The notes below the pieces were generated by a model that was given only the letters and a program-made list of their open reading frames with translations, was not told the DNA's origin and did not search any database. Position numbers and translations under genes: made by a program. A stretch of 10,773 bases of DNA, taken from contig JAMYWO010000089.1 of NCBI GenBank assembly GCA_024220525.1, positions 66,240-77,012 of the forward strand. Direction: 5' to 3'. Of the stretch, positions 1 to 10,429 are shown one piece after another (the first letter of the stretch is position 1; every line of letters begins with the position of its first letter). This stretch comes from Cochliopodium minus. Its lineage: Eukaryota > Discosea > Himatismenida > Cochliopodiidae.

Positions 1-180
1 TAAATAAAAGAAAAGATTAAATAAAAGAAAAGAATAAATAAATGAAAAGAAAAGAATAAAAGAAAAGAATAAATAAAATAATAAATAAATGAAAAGAATA
101 AATAAAAGAAAAGATTAAATAAAAGAAAAGAATAAATAAATGAAAAGAAAAGAATAAAAGAAAAGAATAAATAAATGAAA
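1..180. repeat. Tandem A-rich repeat, period about 98 nt
   Basis: The stretch is built from short words (aataaata, aatgaaaag, aaaagatta) arranged in a longer unit. The block starting at 1 (taaataaaagaaaagatt) recurs at 99, giving a period of about 98 nt over nearly two copies. On the minus strand one frame is open through all of it and would encode only Phe/Ser/Leu/Ile/Tyr, which is a by-product of a TAA-poor repeat and not a protein domain. It most likely lies inside an intron of the EVH1 gene, whose last visible exon ends just to the right at a GT. The same family recurs at the right edge of the window. Confidence 0.85.
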
Positions 181-212
181 AAAGATAATAAAAGAGAGAA
201 AGAAGGGAATAC

Positions 213-1148
213 TTTAGAGAAACAGTTTTTAAAAAGATTGAAATGCTGTTTTTTTTGAAATTTGAGGCCATAAATGGAAAGAGAGTCTCTCCAAATGAAA
301 AAAAGGTCAGATTCTTTAAAGGAGAAAACAATGTCTTTGTGAATGAGAGAAATCAAAAGAGACATCTCATTTTCTTTTTCTTCGTGAAAATCATCAACAC
401 TATCTTCTCTTCGAAGTGAATGCTTTGTGTTGGGAGAATTTCCTGTTTGAAAATTTTTGTTGAGAGTGAGAGAATTTCTTTGAAATTGTTTTTGTGATTT
501 TTTGTCTTTTGGAAGATCATTTGAAAAAGAATTCCCCTTTGAATTTCTTGAAAGTATATTTTCTTTTGAATTGCTGGGATTACTCATCCCATTGTTTCCA
601 TTGTTTGGTTCATTGACGGTGAATGATGTGGATCTTGATTTCCTTGAAGGAGTGAAATTATCTTTGACTTCATTTGAATTAATTGAAGAATTTCTAGTGA
701 GGATAATGGAGGATAAGGAATCTTTGGATTCTTTCACTTCTTTCTTGTTTATTTCATCGACAAAATGTAAAGGAAGTCCGGGGAAAGATTCTTCCGTTTT
801 TGTTTTTGAAATTGTATAATTGTAAAGTCTATTCAATCTTTCATTTGCAATCCTTAAATTCTTTTTATATTGAAGGAAAATTAATAAAAATTAAATATTG
901 TGAAATAAGGAAAATAAAACTTTTGTTGTAGGTGCAAATATTCTGTACACATTCCTCTCTGAATTATATAGAATGAATATGGGTGAGGTTTTTTTATTGT
1001 CTCCAATGTTTGTCCATTCTTTTTTTTCTTCAGTTTCATCAAGAACATATAGGAAACAATCAATCTTTAAAATACCTATATCGAATCCAAATTAATAATT
1101 CAAGCACATTTATTCTTTTATTTTACAATTTTCGTTTGCATTCCTCAT
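213..1148 (-). CDS. EVH1/WH1-domain protein, 5' portion, runs off left edge
   Basis: EVH1 domains bind proline-rich ligands and recruit actin regulators (Ena/VASP, Homer and WASP families). Proposed exons: 1127-1148 (starts MRNANEN), 921-1075 and 213-860; introns 1076-1126 (gtaaaa..atatag) and 861-920 (gtttta..aaaaag). Phases fit throughout, giving about 275 visible residues. The N-terminal half of the fold is residues 8-60, with FLYVLDETEEKKEW, then SPIFILYNSERNVYRIF. The C-terminal half is at about 232-275, with FFIWRDSLSIYGLKF, matching the EVH1 signature (W-R/A-D, then GLxF). The aromatic ligand-binding triad appears present as Tyr17, Trp28 and Phe246. Between the halves sits a Ser/Asn/Lys-rich insert of roughly 150 residues without stops. 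A donor (gtattc) follows codon 213-215, so the gene probably continues left through a repeat-filled intron. The start is chosen because ATG at 1146-1148 joins in phase and EVH1 is usually N-terminal. The family call is fairly secure; the subfamily is not. Confidence 0.72.
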
Positions 1149-1312
1149 CTTTTGTTATTTCTGAAAAGGTAAATTATGCTAATGTTAATTTTTGAAAGAA
1201 TCCAATTAATCAACTTAATATGATTGAGATACTCCTCACCTTTTTTTTTATAAAATTTTGTAAGTTTGAATAAAATAAAAAAAAAATCTTTTCTCTCTTT
1301 CCACTTATATAA
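1149..1312. promoter_or_regulatory. Divergent promoter, EVH1 gene and ARPC5
   Basis: About 164 bp separate the two proposed start codons, which point away from each other, so both promoters must share this interval. It has poly-T and poly-A runs (T9 near 1241, A10 near 1277), a ctctcttt pyrimidine stretch at 1293-1300, and a TATA-like cttatataa immediately before the ARPC5 start. That last element is too close to the start codon to be a normal TATA box for it unless an untranslated exon lies elsewhere. A good donor-like gtaagt at 1260 could belong to an alternative 5' exon. I see no specific transcription-factor site. Confidence 0.45.
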
Positions 1313-2050
1313 ATGTATATTTCAACAACATAAACCAAAAAAAAAAAAATTTTAAATATACAATATATTTCTTTAATCTTATTCACTTTTCATTAGGTCA
1401 GAACAAACAGAATCAGAAATTAATAATTTAGTTGAAAAATTGGTTAGCGAAGTTACTAGCAATGTCAACAAGTAATAATAGAACAAATCACCTATCTTTT
1501 CTTTCGATCAATAAAAATTTATATTTTTATATATTTTTATTATAATTTTTTTTTTTCACCTCTATAGAAATCAATTCATCCCTGCTTTTAAATCAATTGC
1601 AGCAAATGCTCCATTTACCACAAAAGATGAAAAATTAAAGGTAAAAATATTAATAAAAAATATATACTGAAAATATAATAAATACCAAAGAGAATTTGAT
1701 TTTTACAAATATCTCGAATTTGAAATATATGATTCTTCCATAGAGTGAAATTTTAAAAATAATTTAATATATTAAAGGAAAAAGCATTTGAAGCTGTATC
1801 TAGAGCATTTAGTCAAACACCAGCTACTGAAATTCAAAAAATTATTAATGGTTTGACAAGTGATGAATGTGATACTGTAATGAAATATGTATACAAGGCA
1901 ATGGAAAGAGGAGAAGGATGTGATAATCTTTTAAAATGGCACGATCTTCTATTTCAAAAATTTGGAGATGGTATTCTTGTAAGAGCAATTAATGATAGAA
2001 GAACCCCTGTACCAAGCCAAGAATTCATCCCAAAAAAAGAAAAGAAATAA
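1313..2050 (+). CDS. ARPC5: Arp2/3 complex subunit 5 (p16-Arc)
   Basis: ARPC5 is the smallest Arp2/3 subunit. It helps hold the complex together for branched actin nucleation in the cytoplasm. Proposed exons: 1313-1314, 1397-1471, 1568-1640 and 1778-2050, total 423 nt, 140 residues, close to the usual 150 or so. Introns begin gtatat, gtaata and gtaaaa and end attag, tatag and taaag; all phases fit. The C-terminal part carries the family pattern: LTSDECDTVMKYVYKAM, then DNLLKWHDLLFQKFGDG, then ILVRAINDRRTPVP (compare LMKYIYKG, LLQWHEKAL and GSIVRVLTARKTV in animal ARPC5). The N-terminal third is Glu/Asn-rich and lacks the FRKVD-type motif that many ARPC5 proteins have, so a further upstream exon is possible. 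The start ATG is split AT|G by the first intron. Family assignment is strong; the first exon is an inference. Confidence 0.88.
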
Positions 2051-2285
2051 AATACCTCATAATTTTTCCTCATTCTCAATCAAATTTAAAGAGAACAGTA
2101 TAATTTCAATAAAAAAGAATAACAAAAAAAAAAAAAATATCTGAATTTTTCTTTCCTTTTTTATTTAAGAGTAAATAGATCTTAAGAAGAATTTAATATA
2201 TATGATTTGCTTTGTCTATTATCTTTAATTTTCATATTTGATATATATTTGATGATTTTTCTTTTTTTTTTAAATACTTTTGTGA
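2051..2285. terminator. Tail-to-tail intergenic region with poly(A) signals
   Basis: ARPC5 (plus) and squalene epoxidase (minus) converge here, 235 bp apart. An AATAAA at 2108-2113 lies 58 nt after the ARPC5 stop. On the minus strand an AATAAA (reads tttatt at 2160-2165) lies about 120 nt past the squalene epoxidase stop. Homopolymer A and T runs flank both. No ORF of note is present. Confidence 0.5.
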
Positions 2286-4485
<2,200 letters not shown>

Positions 4486-4794
4486 TTTTTTTTTTATTTA
4501 TTCATTATATTTTTTCTTTTAAATCAGATATAAAGAACAAAATGAATTTTGGTGGAGATTTTGTATCTTTCTTTTCAAAACTGATTACAAAAGAAATCTT
4601 ACACTTGATAATTAAATTTGGAGTGGAATTCGGGCATTATTCGAATTTATATATATAAAAAATGGTCCCAAAATTTATTGAAAAGATCCATTTTTGAATG
4701 CTGGATTGGAAGTTGTTTGTTAGAATTGCGATTAAAATAAATTAAAAAAAAATTGTCATAGTGAAACCAAAAATATAATCACAATAAAAAAAAT
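4486..4794. promoter_or_regulatory. Divergent promoter, squalene epoxidase and PI4-kinase
   Basis: The 309 bp between the two start codons hold the only possible promoters for both genes. Features seen are T runs just upstream of the squalene epoxidase start, a TATA-like tatatatataaa at about 4648-4660, a 6-bp perfect inverted repeat immediately before it, and an A-rich leader before the PI4-kinase ATG, as is usual in AT-rich protists. No ORF of note is present. Confidence 0.55.
4627..4647. promoter_or_regulatory. Inverted repeat AATTCG-N9-CGAATT upstream of TATA-like box
   Basis: AATTCG at 4627-4632 and CGAATT at 4642-4647 are perfect reverse complements with a 9-nt spacer, directly left of the tatatatataaa stretch. 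The CpG-containing arms stand out in a promoter that is otherwise almost only A and T. It could bind a dimeric factor; no known factor is recognised. Confidence 0.3.
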
Positions 4795-7700
4795 ATGGAC
4801 AATAAATCAAAAGAAAAAGATAAAAAAACAATAAATATGGGTTCCCTTCTAAGATTGTTCAAATCAGAATTCTTTGATTCTTATATTCTTGTATCTTATC
4901 TCTTCAAATATCAACAAGCAGGAGTACATGATTACTTATGCAATGAGTTATACAAACTTACAGATACAGATGTTGAATTTTATCTTCCTCAATTATGGTA
5001 TAATTTATTTCTCTTTTCAAAAAAATAAATAAGCTCATATATATATAAATCTTCGATATGATATAAAAATTATCCTCTTATTCTATTTTTTTTTTTGAAG
5101 TAATTTGTTGATAAATTGCGAATTTCAAACAGATTCATTACAAAGATATATGTTAGATAAATGCTCCCAATCAATGCATTTAGCATTAGAAATAAGTTGG
5201 ATTTTACAAGCTTACATAGAAGATAATAATCCAGAAACCCAAAAAAGATGCATCAAATTAAAAGAAGATATTGAAATTTCTATCGTAAATTCTAAAAGAC
5301 CTGACCCTTATCTCGCAAATTCTTCTTATACTGCTACTTCCATTGAAACTCTTTCTCCTACTATGGGACAATCTGCAAAAATAGATAAAAATCCTCCACG
5401 TAAAAATTCTTTCTTAAATCTTTTTAACCAAATTCCAAACTTTATATCACCAAATAGTTACCAAATATATATATTTTTGATTTACAAACAATAATTGACT
5501 TTAAAATTAAAATGAAAGAAGTAATTTTATTAATTTAAATAATTTGGAAATATTTTTTTTTTTGATCTAAAACACTCACAAAGTGGATTATCTTTATTTA
5601 ATATTGAACATAATCAAACAAAAAAGTATAAAATATTCCAGATAATTCAATCAACATTATAATTTGGAAATATTTTCTTTCATTTTAATTAAATTAATCT
5701 TATTTTCAAAGAAAATAAAAAAGAAATAAAAAAAGAGGAAGATAAGAAAGTTGAAAAAAAGGGAGAAGAAATACAAAAGGAGAATCCAGAAAAGATAGAA
5801 GAGGGTAAAAGGGAATTAAAAGGTAAACAAAATAATAATAATAAAAAAAAAATATAATTCTTCCCTCTTATTTACACAAATAATTCTTAACTCTTATTTA
5901 CATATTTAACAAACTATCAGAAGAAAAGAGTACTAATGAATCAGAAGAAAAGGGTACTAATGAATCAGAAGAAAAGAGTACTAAGGAATCAGAAGAAAAG
6001 GGTACTAAGGAATCAGAAGAAAGCATAAACTTTGCACTCGCTAAAAGAGAAAGATCAATCTACTTTAACCAAATTTGTCAATTTATTGAAACTTTAAAAA
6101 ATATTTCTGATGTCCTCAGAAGCTTTCCTCGTGAAAATAGACGTATCTCCTTTTTTTACCTTTTTCTTTTTACCTTTTGTTTTTTTTTTACTTTAATTTT
6201 CACTTTTATTTTACCTTTTGCTTTTTACTTTTAATTTTTATTTTTAATTTTTTACTTTTAATTTACTTTTGAATTTTAACATTTTTTTTTAATTTTAAAT
6301 TTTTAAGTTGGATTTTATTTTTTTTTTATTTAAAAAAAAAAAGAGTCGATATTGAAAGAGAAACTTGAAGAAGTGAATAAAAATTTGCAAGTGGGATTGT
6401 ATGTACCATTGTTTCAAGCATCCTCCACGCATTACAGTGTGATAAGATTTGATGATGGAATCACATTGAATAGTAAAGACAGAGTTCCCATTCTTCTTTA
6501 CATGGAAGTGTTGACACATCCCCTTTCTTATTCTTGTTCTCATTCTCCCAATCTTCATCTTTTCAAAGATTCTGTTTATTTCCCCCTCCTCCATCATCCC
6601 CTCCTCTCCCGTTCCCTTGACTCTCTTGAAAACAATAACAATAACAGTAATAATAACAATAACAATAACAATAATAGTCAAGGTAATAACAGTAGTAATA
6701 CCAATTCTCCTCTCTCCATGTCACAACAACATTCTTTTGATTCTTTTTCTTCTGACATCTTTTCCAATCTTAAAAATAGCTCCCCTTCTGTCTTCTCCCT
6801 CAAAAATAATGATAATAACACCACTAACACTACCAGTACTAATACTAATACTAACAAAAAAGAAGAAAATAATAATATAAACAATAATTTGAAGAATAGT
6901 AGTGATGGAGAAAGTAATGGGGAAGTGAATAGTAAAGTTGTAAATAATTTGAATGAAAGTAATGAAAATAATTCAAACTCTAATTCTCCTTCTTTTTCTC
7001 TTAAAAATAATGATAACAACGACAATACTAACAACGGTACTACCAACAATACTAACACTCTTAACAATACCAATATAATAATAATACTAATATTAATGAT
7101 AATCTAAACCATACTAATATTAATAATAATATAATAATATTAATAATATTAATAATATTAATAATATTAATAATAATACTAATAATACTAATAATACTAA
7201 TAATACTAATATAATACCAATAATAATACTAATAATACTAATATAATACTAATAATATTAATAATACTAATAATAATACTAATAATACTAATATAGGTAA
7301 TGAAGAACAAGAGAAACAACAACAGGAAGGAATAGGAGAAGGAGGAGAAACGGATAAAATAGTGACAGCACAAAATGATAAAACAAACATTAATGAATTA
7401 CCTCCTAACATTCAAGATCTTTTTAAAAAAGCAAATCCCAATACCACTTCCACTTATGACCAAAAACTCAAATCTGAATCTGAAACTTGGGAGGCCAGAA
7501 AACAAAGGTTATTTTTTAAAACACCTTTTTAATTTATTTTTTATTTTTTAATTTAATATTTAATTTATTATATATCAATAATTTAATTTAATTTAATTAT
7601 TTTGAAAATGATTAAAAATAATTTAGAATGAGGAAGAAATCAATGTATGGAAATGTAGAAAATTGGGATATGTTGAGTTTAATCGTGAAATACGGAGATG

Positions 7701-8605
7701 ATTGCAGACAAGAAACATTGGCGTATCAGTTAATAAGACAATTTCAAAAAATAATGATAGACAGTAAACTTCCTCTCTTTTATCGTCCCATCGACATCCT
7801 CATCATCTCCTCCAACAGTGCCATCATAGAAACCATTCCTGATGTCATGTCCATTCATCAATTGAAACAAAGAAATCCGAAAAACAATACCATTTACAAA
7901 TTCTTTTTGCAAACTTACGGTTCTCCTCATTCTCAAAACTTTAAAATTGCTCAGCGTAATTTCATTGAAAGTTTGGCAGGTTACACCATTGCCACTTATA
8001 TCCTCCAAGTCAAAGATCGTCATAATGGTAACATTTTGCTTGACAAAGATGGTCATCTCATCCACATTGATTTTGGCTTCATGTTAGGAACTAATCCTGG
8101 TATTTTTCTTTTTTTTTTAATATTAATATTTTATTTTTTAATTTTTTAAAGGTTTATTTTTTTTACCTTTTTACATTATTTTTTTTATTTTTTACCTTTT
8201 TACATTATTTTATTTACATTTTTTGCAAAAAAATCAGGAAATATAAATTTTGAGAGTTCACCATTCAAATTTATATCGGAATATGTGGAAGTGATGGGAG
8301 GGATGAACAGCAAATCATTCAGTTATTACAAAGCACTTTTGATAAGGGGATTCATGGAAGTGAGAAAATACATGGAAAAAATAGTTCTTTTAGTTGAAAT
8401 GATGATAACTGGAAACACAAAACAAACCATCTCTTGTCTTCTCCAACCAAATGTCATTGATAATTTAAGAGAAAGATTTAATATTGGAAAAACTGAAAAA
8501 GATGTTGTTGATTTCGTTGAAAAACTGATTGAAAAAAGTTTGGATAATCCTACCACCATTTGGTACGATAAATTTCAATATTACACCAACAACATTCTTT
8601 ATTAA
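4795..8605 (+). CDS. PI4KB: Phosphatidylinositol 4-kinase beta (Pik1/PI4KB family)
   Basis: It phosphorylates phosphatidylinositol to PI4P, chiefly at the Golgi. Proposed exons: 4795-4997, 5101-5456, 5712-5822, 5921-6142, 6344-7036, 7297-7507, 7627-8099 and 8238-8605, total 2637 nt, 878 residues (human PI4KB is about 800). Domains: an N-terminal helical region (FKYQQAGVHDYLCNELY, FYLPQLCNLLINCEFQTDSL); a Lys/Glu linker with 24-bp repeats; the family stretch LNSKDRVPILLYMEVL; a long Asn/Ser linker; then the kinase. The kinase has Lys620 in SLIVKYGDD, catalytic loop DRHNGN at 729-734, and DFG at 747-749 in HIDFGFMLG. The C-terminal end FQYYTNNIL is also typical. The start follows an A-rich leader and lies directly upstream of conserved sequence. 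The intron at 7037-7296 is uncertain: that stretch may instead be coding Asn repeat with frame errors. Intron 5457-5711 is also only phase-based. Identity is secure. Confidence 0.93.
5539..5676 (+). repeat. Direct repeat pair of 18 nt inside PI4-kinase intron 2
   Basis: The word ataatttggaaatatttt occurs at 5539-5556 and exactly again at 5659-5676, 120 nt apart, both within the proposed intron 5457-5711. This may reflect a small local duplication. No function is apparent. Confidence 0.55.
5923..6018 (+). repeat. Four 24-bp coding tandem repeats in PI4-kinase
   Basis: Four consecutive 24-nt units at 5923, 5947, 5971 and 5995 each encode E-K-(S/G)-T-(N/K)-E-S-E. The units differ only at codon 3 (Ser or Gly) and codon 5 (Asn or Lys). 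They begin two bases after the acceptor of exon 4 and form an acidic, disordered linker between the N-terminal helical region and the central conserved stretch. Confidence 0.85.
7039..7295 (+). repeat. AAT/ACT/ATT trinucleotide microsatellite in PI4-kinase
   Basis: This is a continuation of the upstream Asn-rich coding tract, made almost entirely of AAT, ACT and ATT triplets (Asn, Thr, Ile). The triplet phase slips at four places (7075-7076, 7131-7132, 7211-7212, 7243-7244), each reading AATATAAT where AATACTAAT or AATATTAAT would keep phase. Four such one-base losses together bring the upstream frame exactly into the downstream frame at 7296. The whole tract also lies between a possible donor (g|gtacta at 7037) and acceptor (atatag ending 7296) that join in phase. 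Confidence 0.8.
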
Positions 8606-9030
8606 TTCCTTTTTTGATTATATTAAATTTATTATTTGAAAAATTTTATGTGTAATTGGTCGTTCACATCATTGCTAACTTCTTTATGTGACACGAGAAA
8701 TTATTTTCATTCACTTGTATCATTATAGCCCCATCTTTTTGATCATTGAATTTTGAAAAAGAAAAAGAAAATTCTACATGGAATAATCAAAAAATATTTA
8801 TCCAAAAAGATGTTTAATTTTTAAATGTGTCATTATGATTTTGTGTTTCCAGAAAGAAGAGATTCATTTGCAATGATCACTTTGTTGAGGTGTATATTCT
8901 TTTCGAGGGTAAAAGTGCTGAGTTTAGGGTTGCTTTTTATATGGGGTTATAGTGGGAGAAGTTGAGTTGTGGTTCTTTTTCAAAGAGATGGTTTACTCTG
9001 TAACCATTCCGATTTCGATTACTCTGTGAA
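8606..9030. other. Intergenic region after PI4-kinase, no gene seen
   Basis: After the PI4-kinase stop there is an AT-rich trailer (to about 8640), then sequence that is visibly less AT-rich than the other intergenic stretches. I see no ORF with recognisable content, no tRNA and no repeat. The right-hand part (from about 8890) may be further decayed retroelement sequence continuous with the next feature, but no motif supports this. Confidence 0.5.
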
Positions 9031-9627
9031 ATGGTTTGTTTAAAGAGTCTTTTAGGAATGAGAGTGGCGACGCCATGCCTAGCAGGTCCAGTTGTAACAT
9101 TGTTACACAAGATTCAGAATTTTTTTTTTGGAAAGAAAGAATCTTGTTTGCCGATATTTCTTTTTGAGAGCAACCATTATGATTCAAAATAAGTGATCTG
9201 GCAAAGAGAAGAGCAATCATAAGTTTGGAAAGATTGAGTTAACTAATGAAACATCACGGAGGAATGGGTTTGAGAAGAATTGAAGATGTCTTCTCAGCTT
9301 CAAATAATAAAGTTCTGATGAGAGCTCTTATTGACAAGAATGAACTCAAATATTCAACTCTCCTCATTTTTGAAAAAGCAGAAAAATATGCAGCAATAAT
9401 GATCTCAAGTATTTAACTCCTACCGAAATGCTTCTGAAAAACCAAAAAGAAAACTCTTATCTACAAAGGACGAACAATTGATCGTATTCAAAAGTTGAAA
9501 GTAGATTTCAACCAACTCTCAAACATCAAACACAACAAAATCACAACAATATTGATCTTCAAAATCACCATTGACGATGAAGTCAAGAATCTTTGGACAG
9601 AAAAACAAGAAGATTGGATGGTTGATC
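9031..9627 (+). pseudogene. Decayed reverse-transcriptase-like (non-LTR) fragment
   Basis: Frame 1, 9031-9192, reads LGMRVATPCLAGPVVTLLHK then IQNFFFGKKES. Frame 2, from about 9193, reads RRAIISLERLS, a stop, MKHHGGMGLRRIEDVFSASN and NKVLMRALID. Stops in frame 2 fall at 9234-9236, 9414-9416 and 9435-9437. The GGMGLRRIED block following a hydrophobic segment that ends FFFGKK resembles the region after the RT domain in LINE-like elements, where FLWG and GGLGLR motifs are typical (recalled from the family). There are no catalytic motifs (no YADD), no poly(A) tail and no target-site duplication visible. Its base composition is less AT-rich than its neighbours, which suggests a different origin. 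Assignment is tentative. Confidence 0.4.
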
Positions 9628-9628
9628 N
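9628..9628. other. Ambiguous base (n), possible assembly join
   Basis: This is the only non-ACGT base in the window. It lies exactly where minus-strand Ser/Pro/Asn-rich RasGEF coding sequence stops and the retroelement-like sequence begins. It may mark a consensus conflict or a gap closure. Confidence 0.6.
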
Positions 9629-10394
9629 TATGATTATCATCTGTATCTGTATAATTATTATCACATTTAGGATTGTCATTTATTTCATGATTGTTGGGAG
9701 AAGGAGAGGGAGAAGTGAAAGAGAAAGAGTTGATGAAATGAAGAGAAGAATTGATCAATTTACTGTTAAGAGTGAATCCCAAAAAAAAAGTGGAAATCCA
9801 TTCCGTTAACATTAATATTATGTTTGTTTTTGTGTTTTCCATTATTTTATTTTTTTCTTTATTTGTTCCTTCTAAATTATTTATTATATTTTTATCATGG
9901 AACATTTCTATCAATATCTTTAAAAAATTTTGGGAACTTTATTTTTTCAAAAAAAAAATGAAAATAGAATAATAAATAAACTGATAAATAAAAATTAATA
10001 AAAAAAATTAAAAATGAATAAATTAATAAATAAAAAATAAATTAATAAATAAATTAATAAACAAATTAACAAATAATAAATCATAAATAAAAATAAAAAA
10101 TGAATAAGGATATAGGTTTGTGATTTTTTTTTACCTGGTGTAATATTGGTGTGTGAACAATAATATCTTTTTATAATTGGTATCTTTGTTTATTTTGAAA
10201 AAAATGGGTTGTGGTGGTTTTTTAACGAAAATCATCAAAAAAAGAATTTCTAAAAAAAAAATACCAAAAAGAAGATTAGAAGGGACAGTAATGAGTAAAT
10301 TGGTAAGTTGAGAAAGAGAGCACCCAAAAATTATTTTTTTACCATTATCATTTAATTGATAAAATATACCCGGATTTTTCAACTCTCCCACTAC
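9629..10394 (-). CDS. RasGEF N-terminal domain protein, partial
   Basis: RasGEFs load GTP onto Ras-family GTPases at membranes; the RasGEF_N domain stabilises the CDC25 catalytic domain. Two exons are visible: 10135-10394 and 9629-9936, joined across intron 9937-10134 (gtaaaa..taaag) with codon AG|T. The first carries LNDNGKKIIFGCSLSQLTNL followed by a roughly 40-residue insert with a hydrophobic patch, then DTNYKKILLFTHQYYT. The second continues SSQNFLKILIEMFHDKNI, then NIILMLTEWISTFFLGF and LINSSLHFINSF. This reproduces the RasGEF_N order (sLxxLvxxLt, f..tyrsFttp..LL..L..rf, v...l..Wi). A Ser/Pro/Asn/Asp-rich linker follows and ends at the ambiguous base. The acceptor at 10395 (atttag) implies upstream exons beyond or within the right-hand repeat. 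No CDC25 domain is found to the left. Domain call fairly good; whether the gene is intact is unknown. Confidence 0.7.
9956..10112. repeat. A/T simple-sequence stretch inside RasGEF intron
   Basis: Irregular repeats of aaataaattaat and related words fill most of the proposed intron 9937-10134. It resembles the edge repeats but lacks their aaaag-containing unit, so it is treated separately. Confidence 0.6.
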
Positions 10395-10429
10395 CTAAAT
10401 TGATTTTTAGTGATAAAATGAAAAATATC

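Noticed and set aside
1-180. CRISPR-like array or satellite function for the edge repeats
   Set aside because: The units are low-complexity and contiguous with no unique spacers, and the surroundings are eukaryotic split genes.
17-331. Minus-strand Phe/Ser/Tyr-rich ORF suggesting a membrane protein
   Set aside because: It begins at a TTG in a frame other than the EVH1 frame, and its hydrophobic part is just the A-rich repeat read backwards.
400-460. Apparent frameshift in the EVH1 exon near an A/T homopolymer
   Set aside because: On recounting the runs (AAAA then TTTTT on the plus strand) the minus-strand frame is continuous; the shift was a reading error.
502-819. Plus-strand ORF of 105 residues
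   Set aside because: It is the antisense of the Ser/Asn-rich EVH1 exon, whose minus-strand frame is open further and joins recognisable EVH1 halves in phase.
881-1063. Minus-strand 60-residue ORF
   Set aside because: It overlaps EVH1 exon 2 in a different frame; the frame reading ILYNSERNVYRIF has clear domain content.
6678-7073. Minus-strand Leu/Val-rich ORF
   Set aside because: It is the antisense of the Asn/Ser linker of PI4-kinase; GTT/ATT codons arise from AAC/AAT.
8993-9220. Minus-strand ORF of 75 residues
   Set aside because: It has no recognisable motif; the plus strand carries the reverse-transcriptase-like blocks, so it was not called a gene.
10240-10256. Possible 15-nt intron (gtattttttttttag, minus strand) within the RasGEF exon
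   Set aside because: The frame is open with or without it, so nothing in the sequence requires it; such tiny introns are known only from a few lineages.
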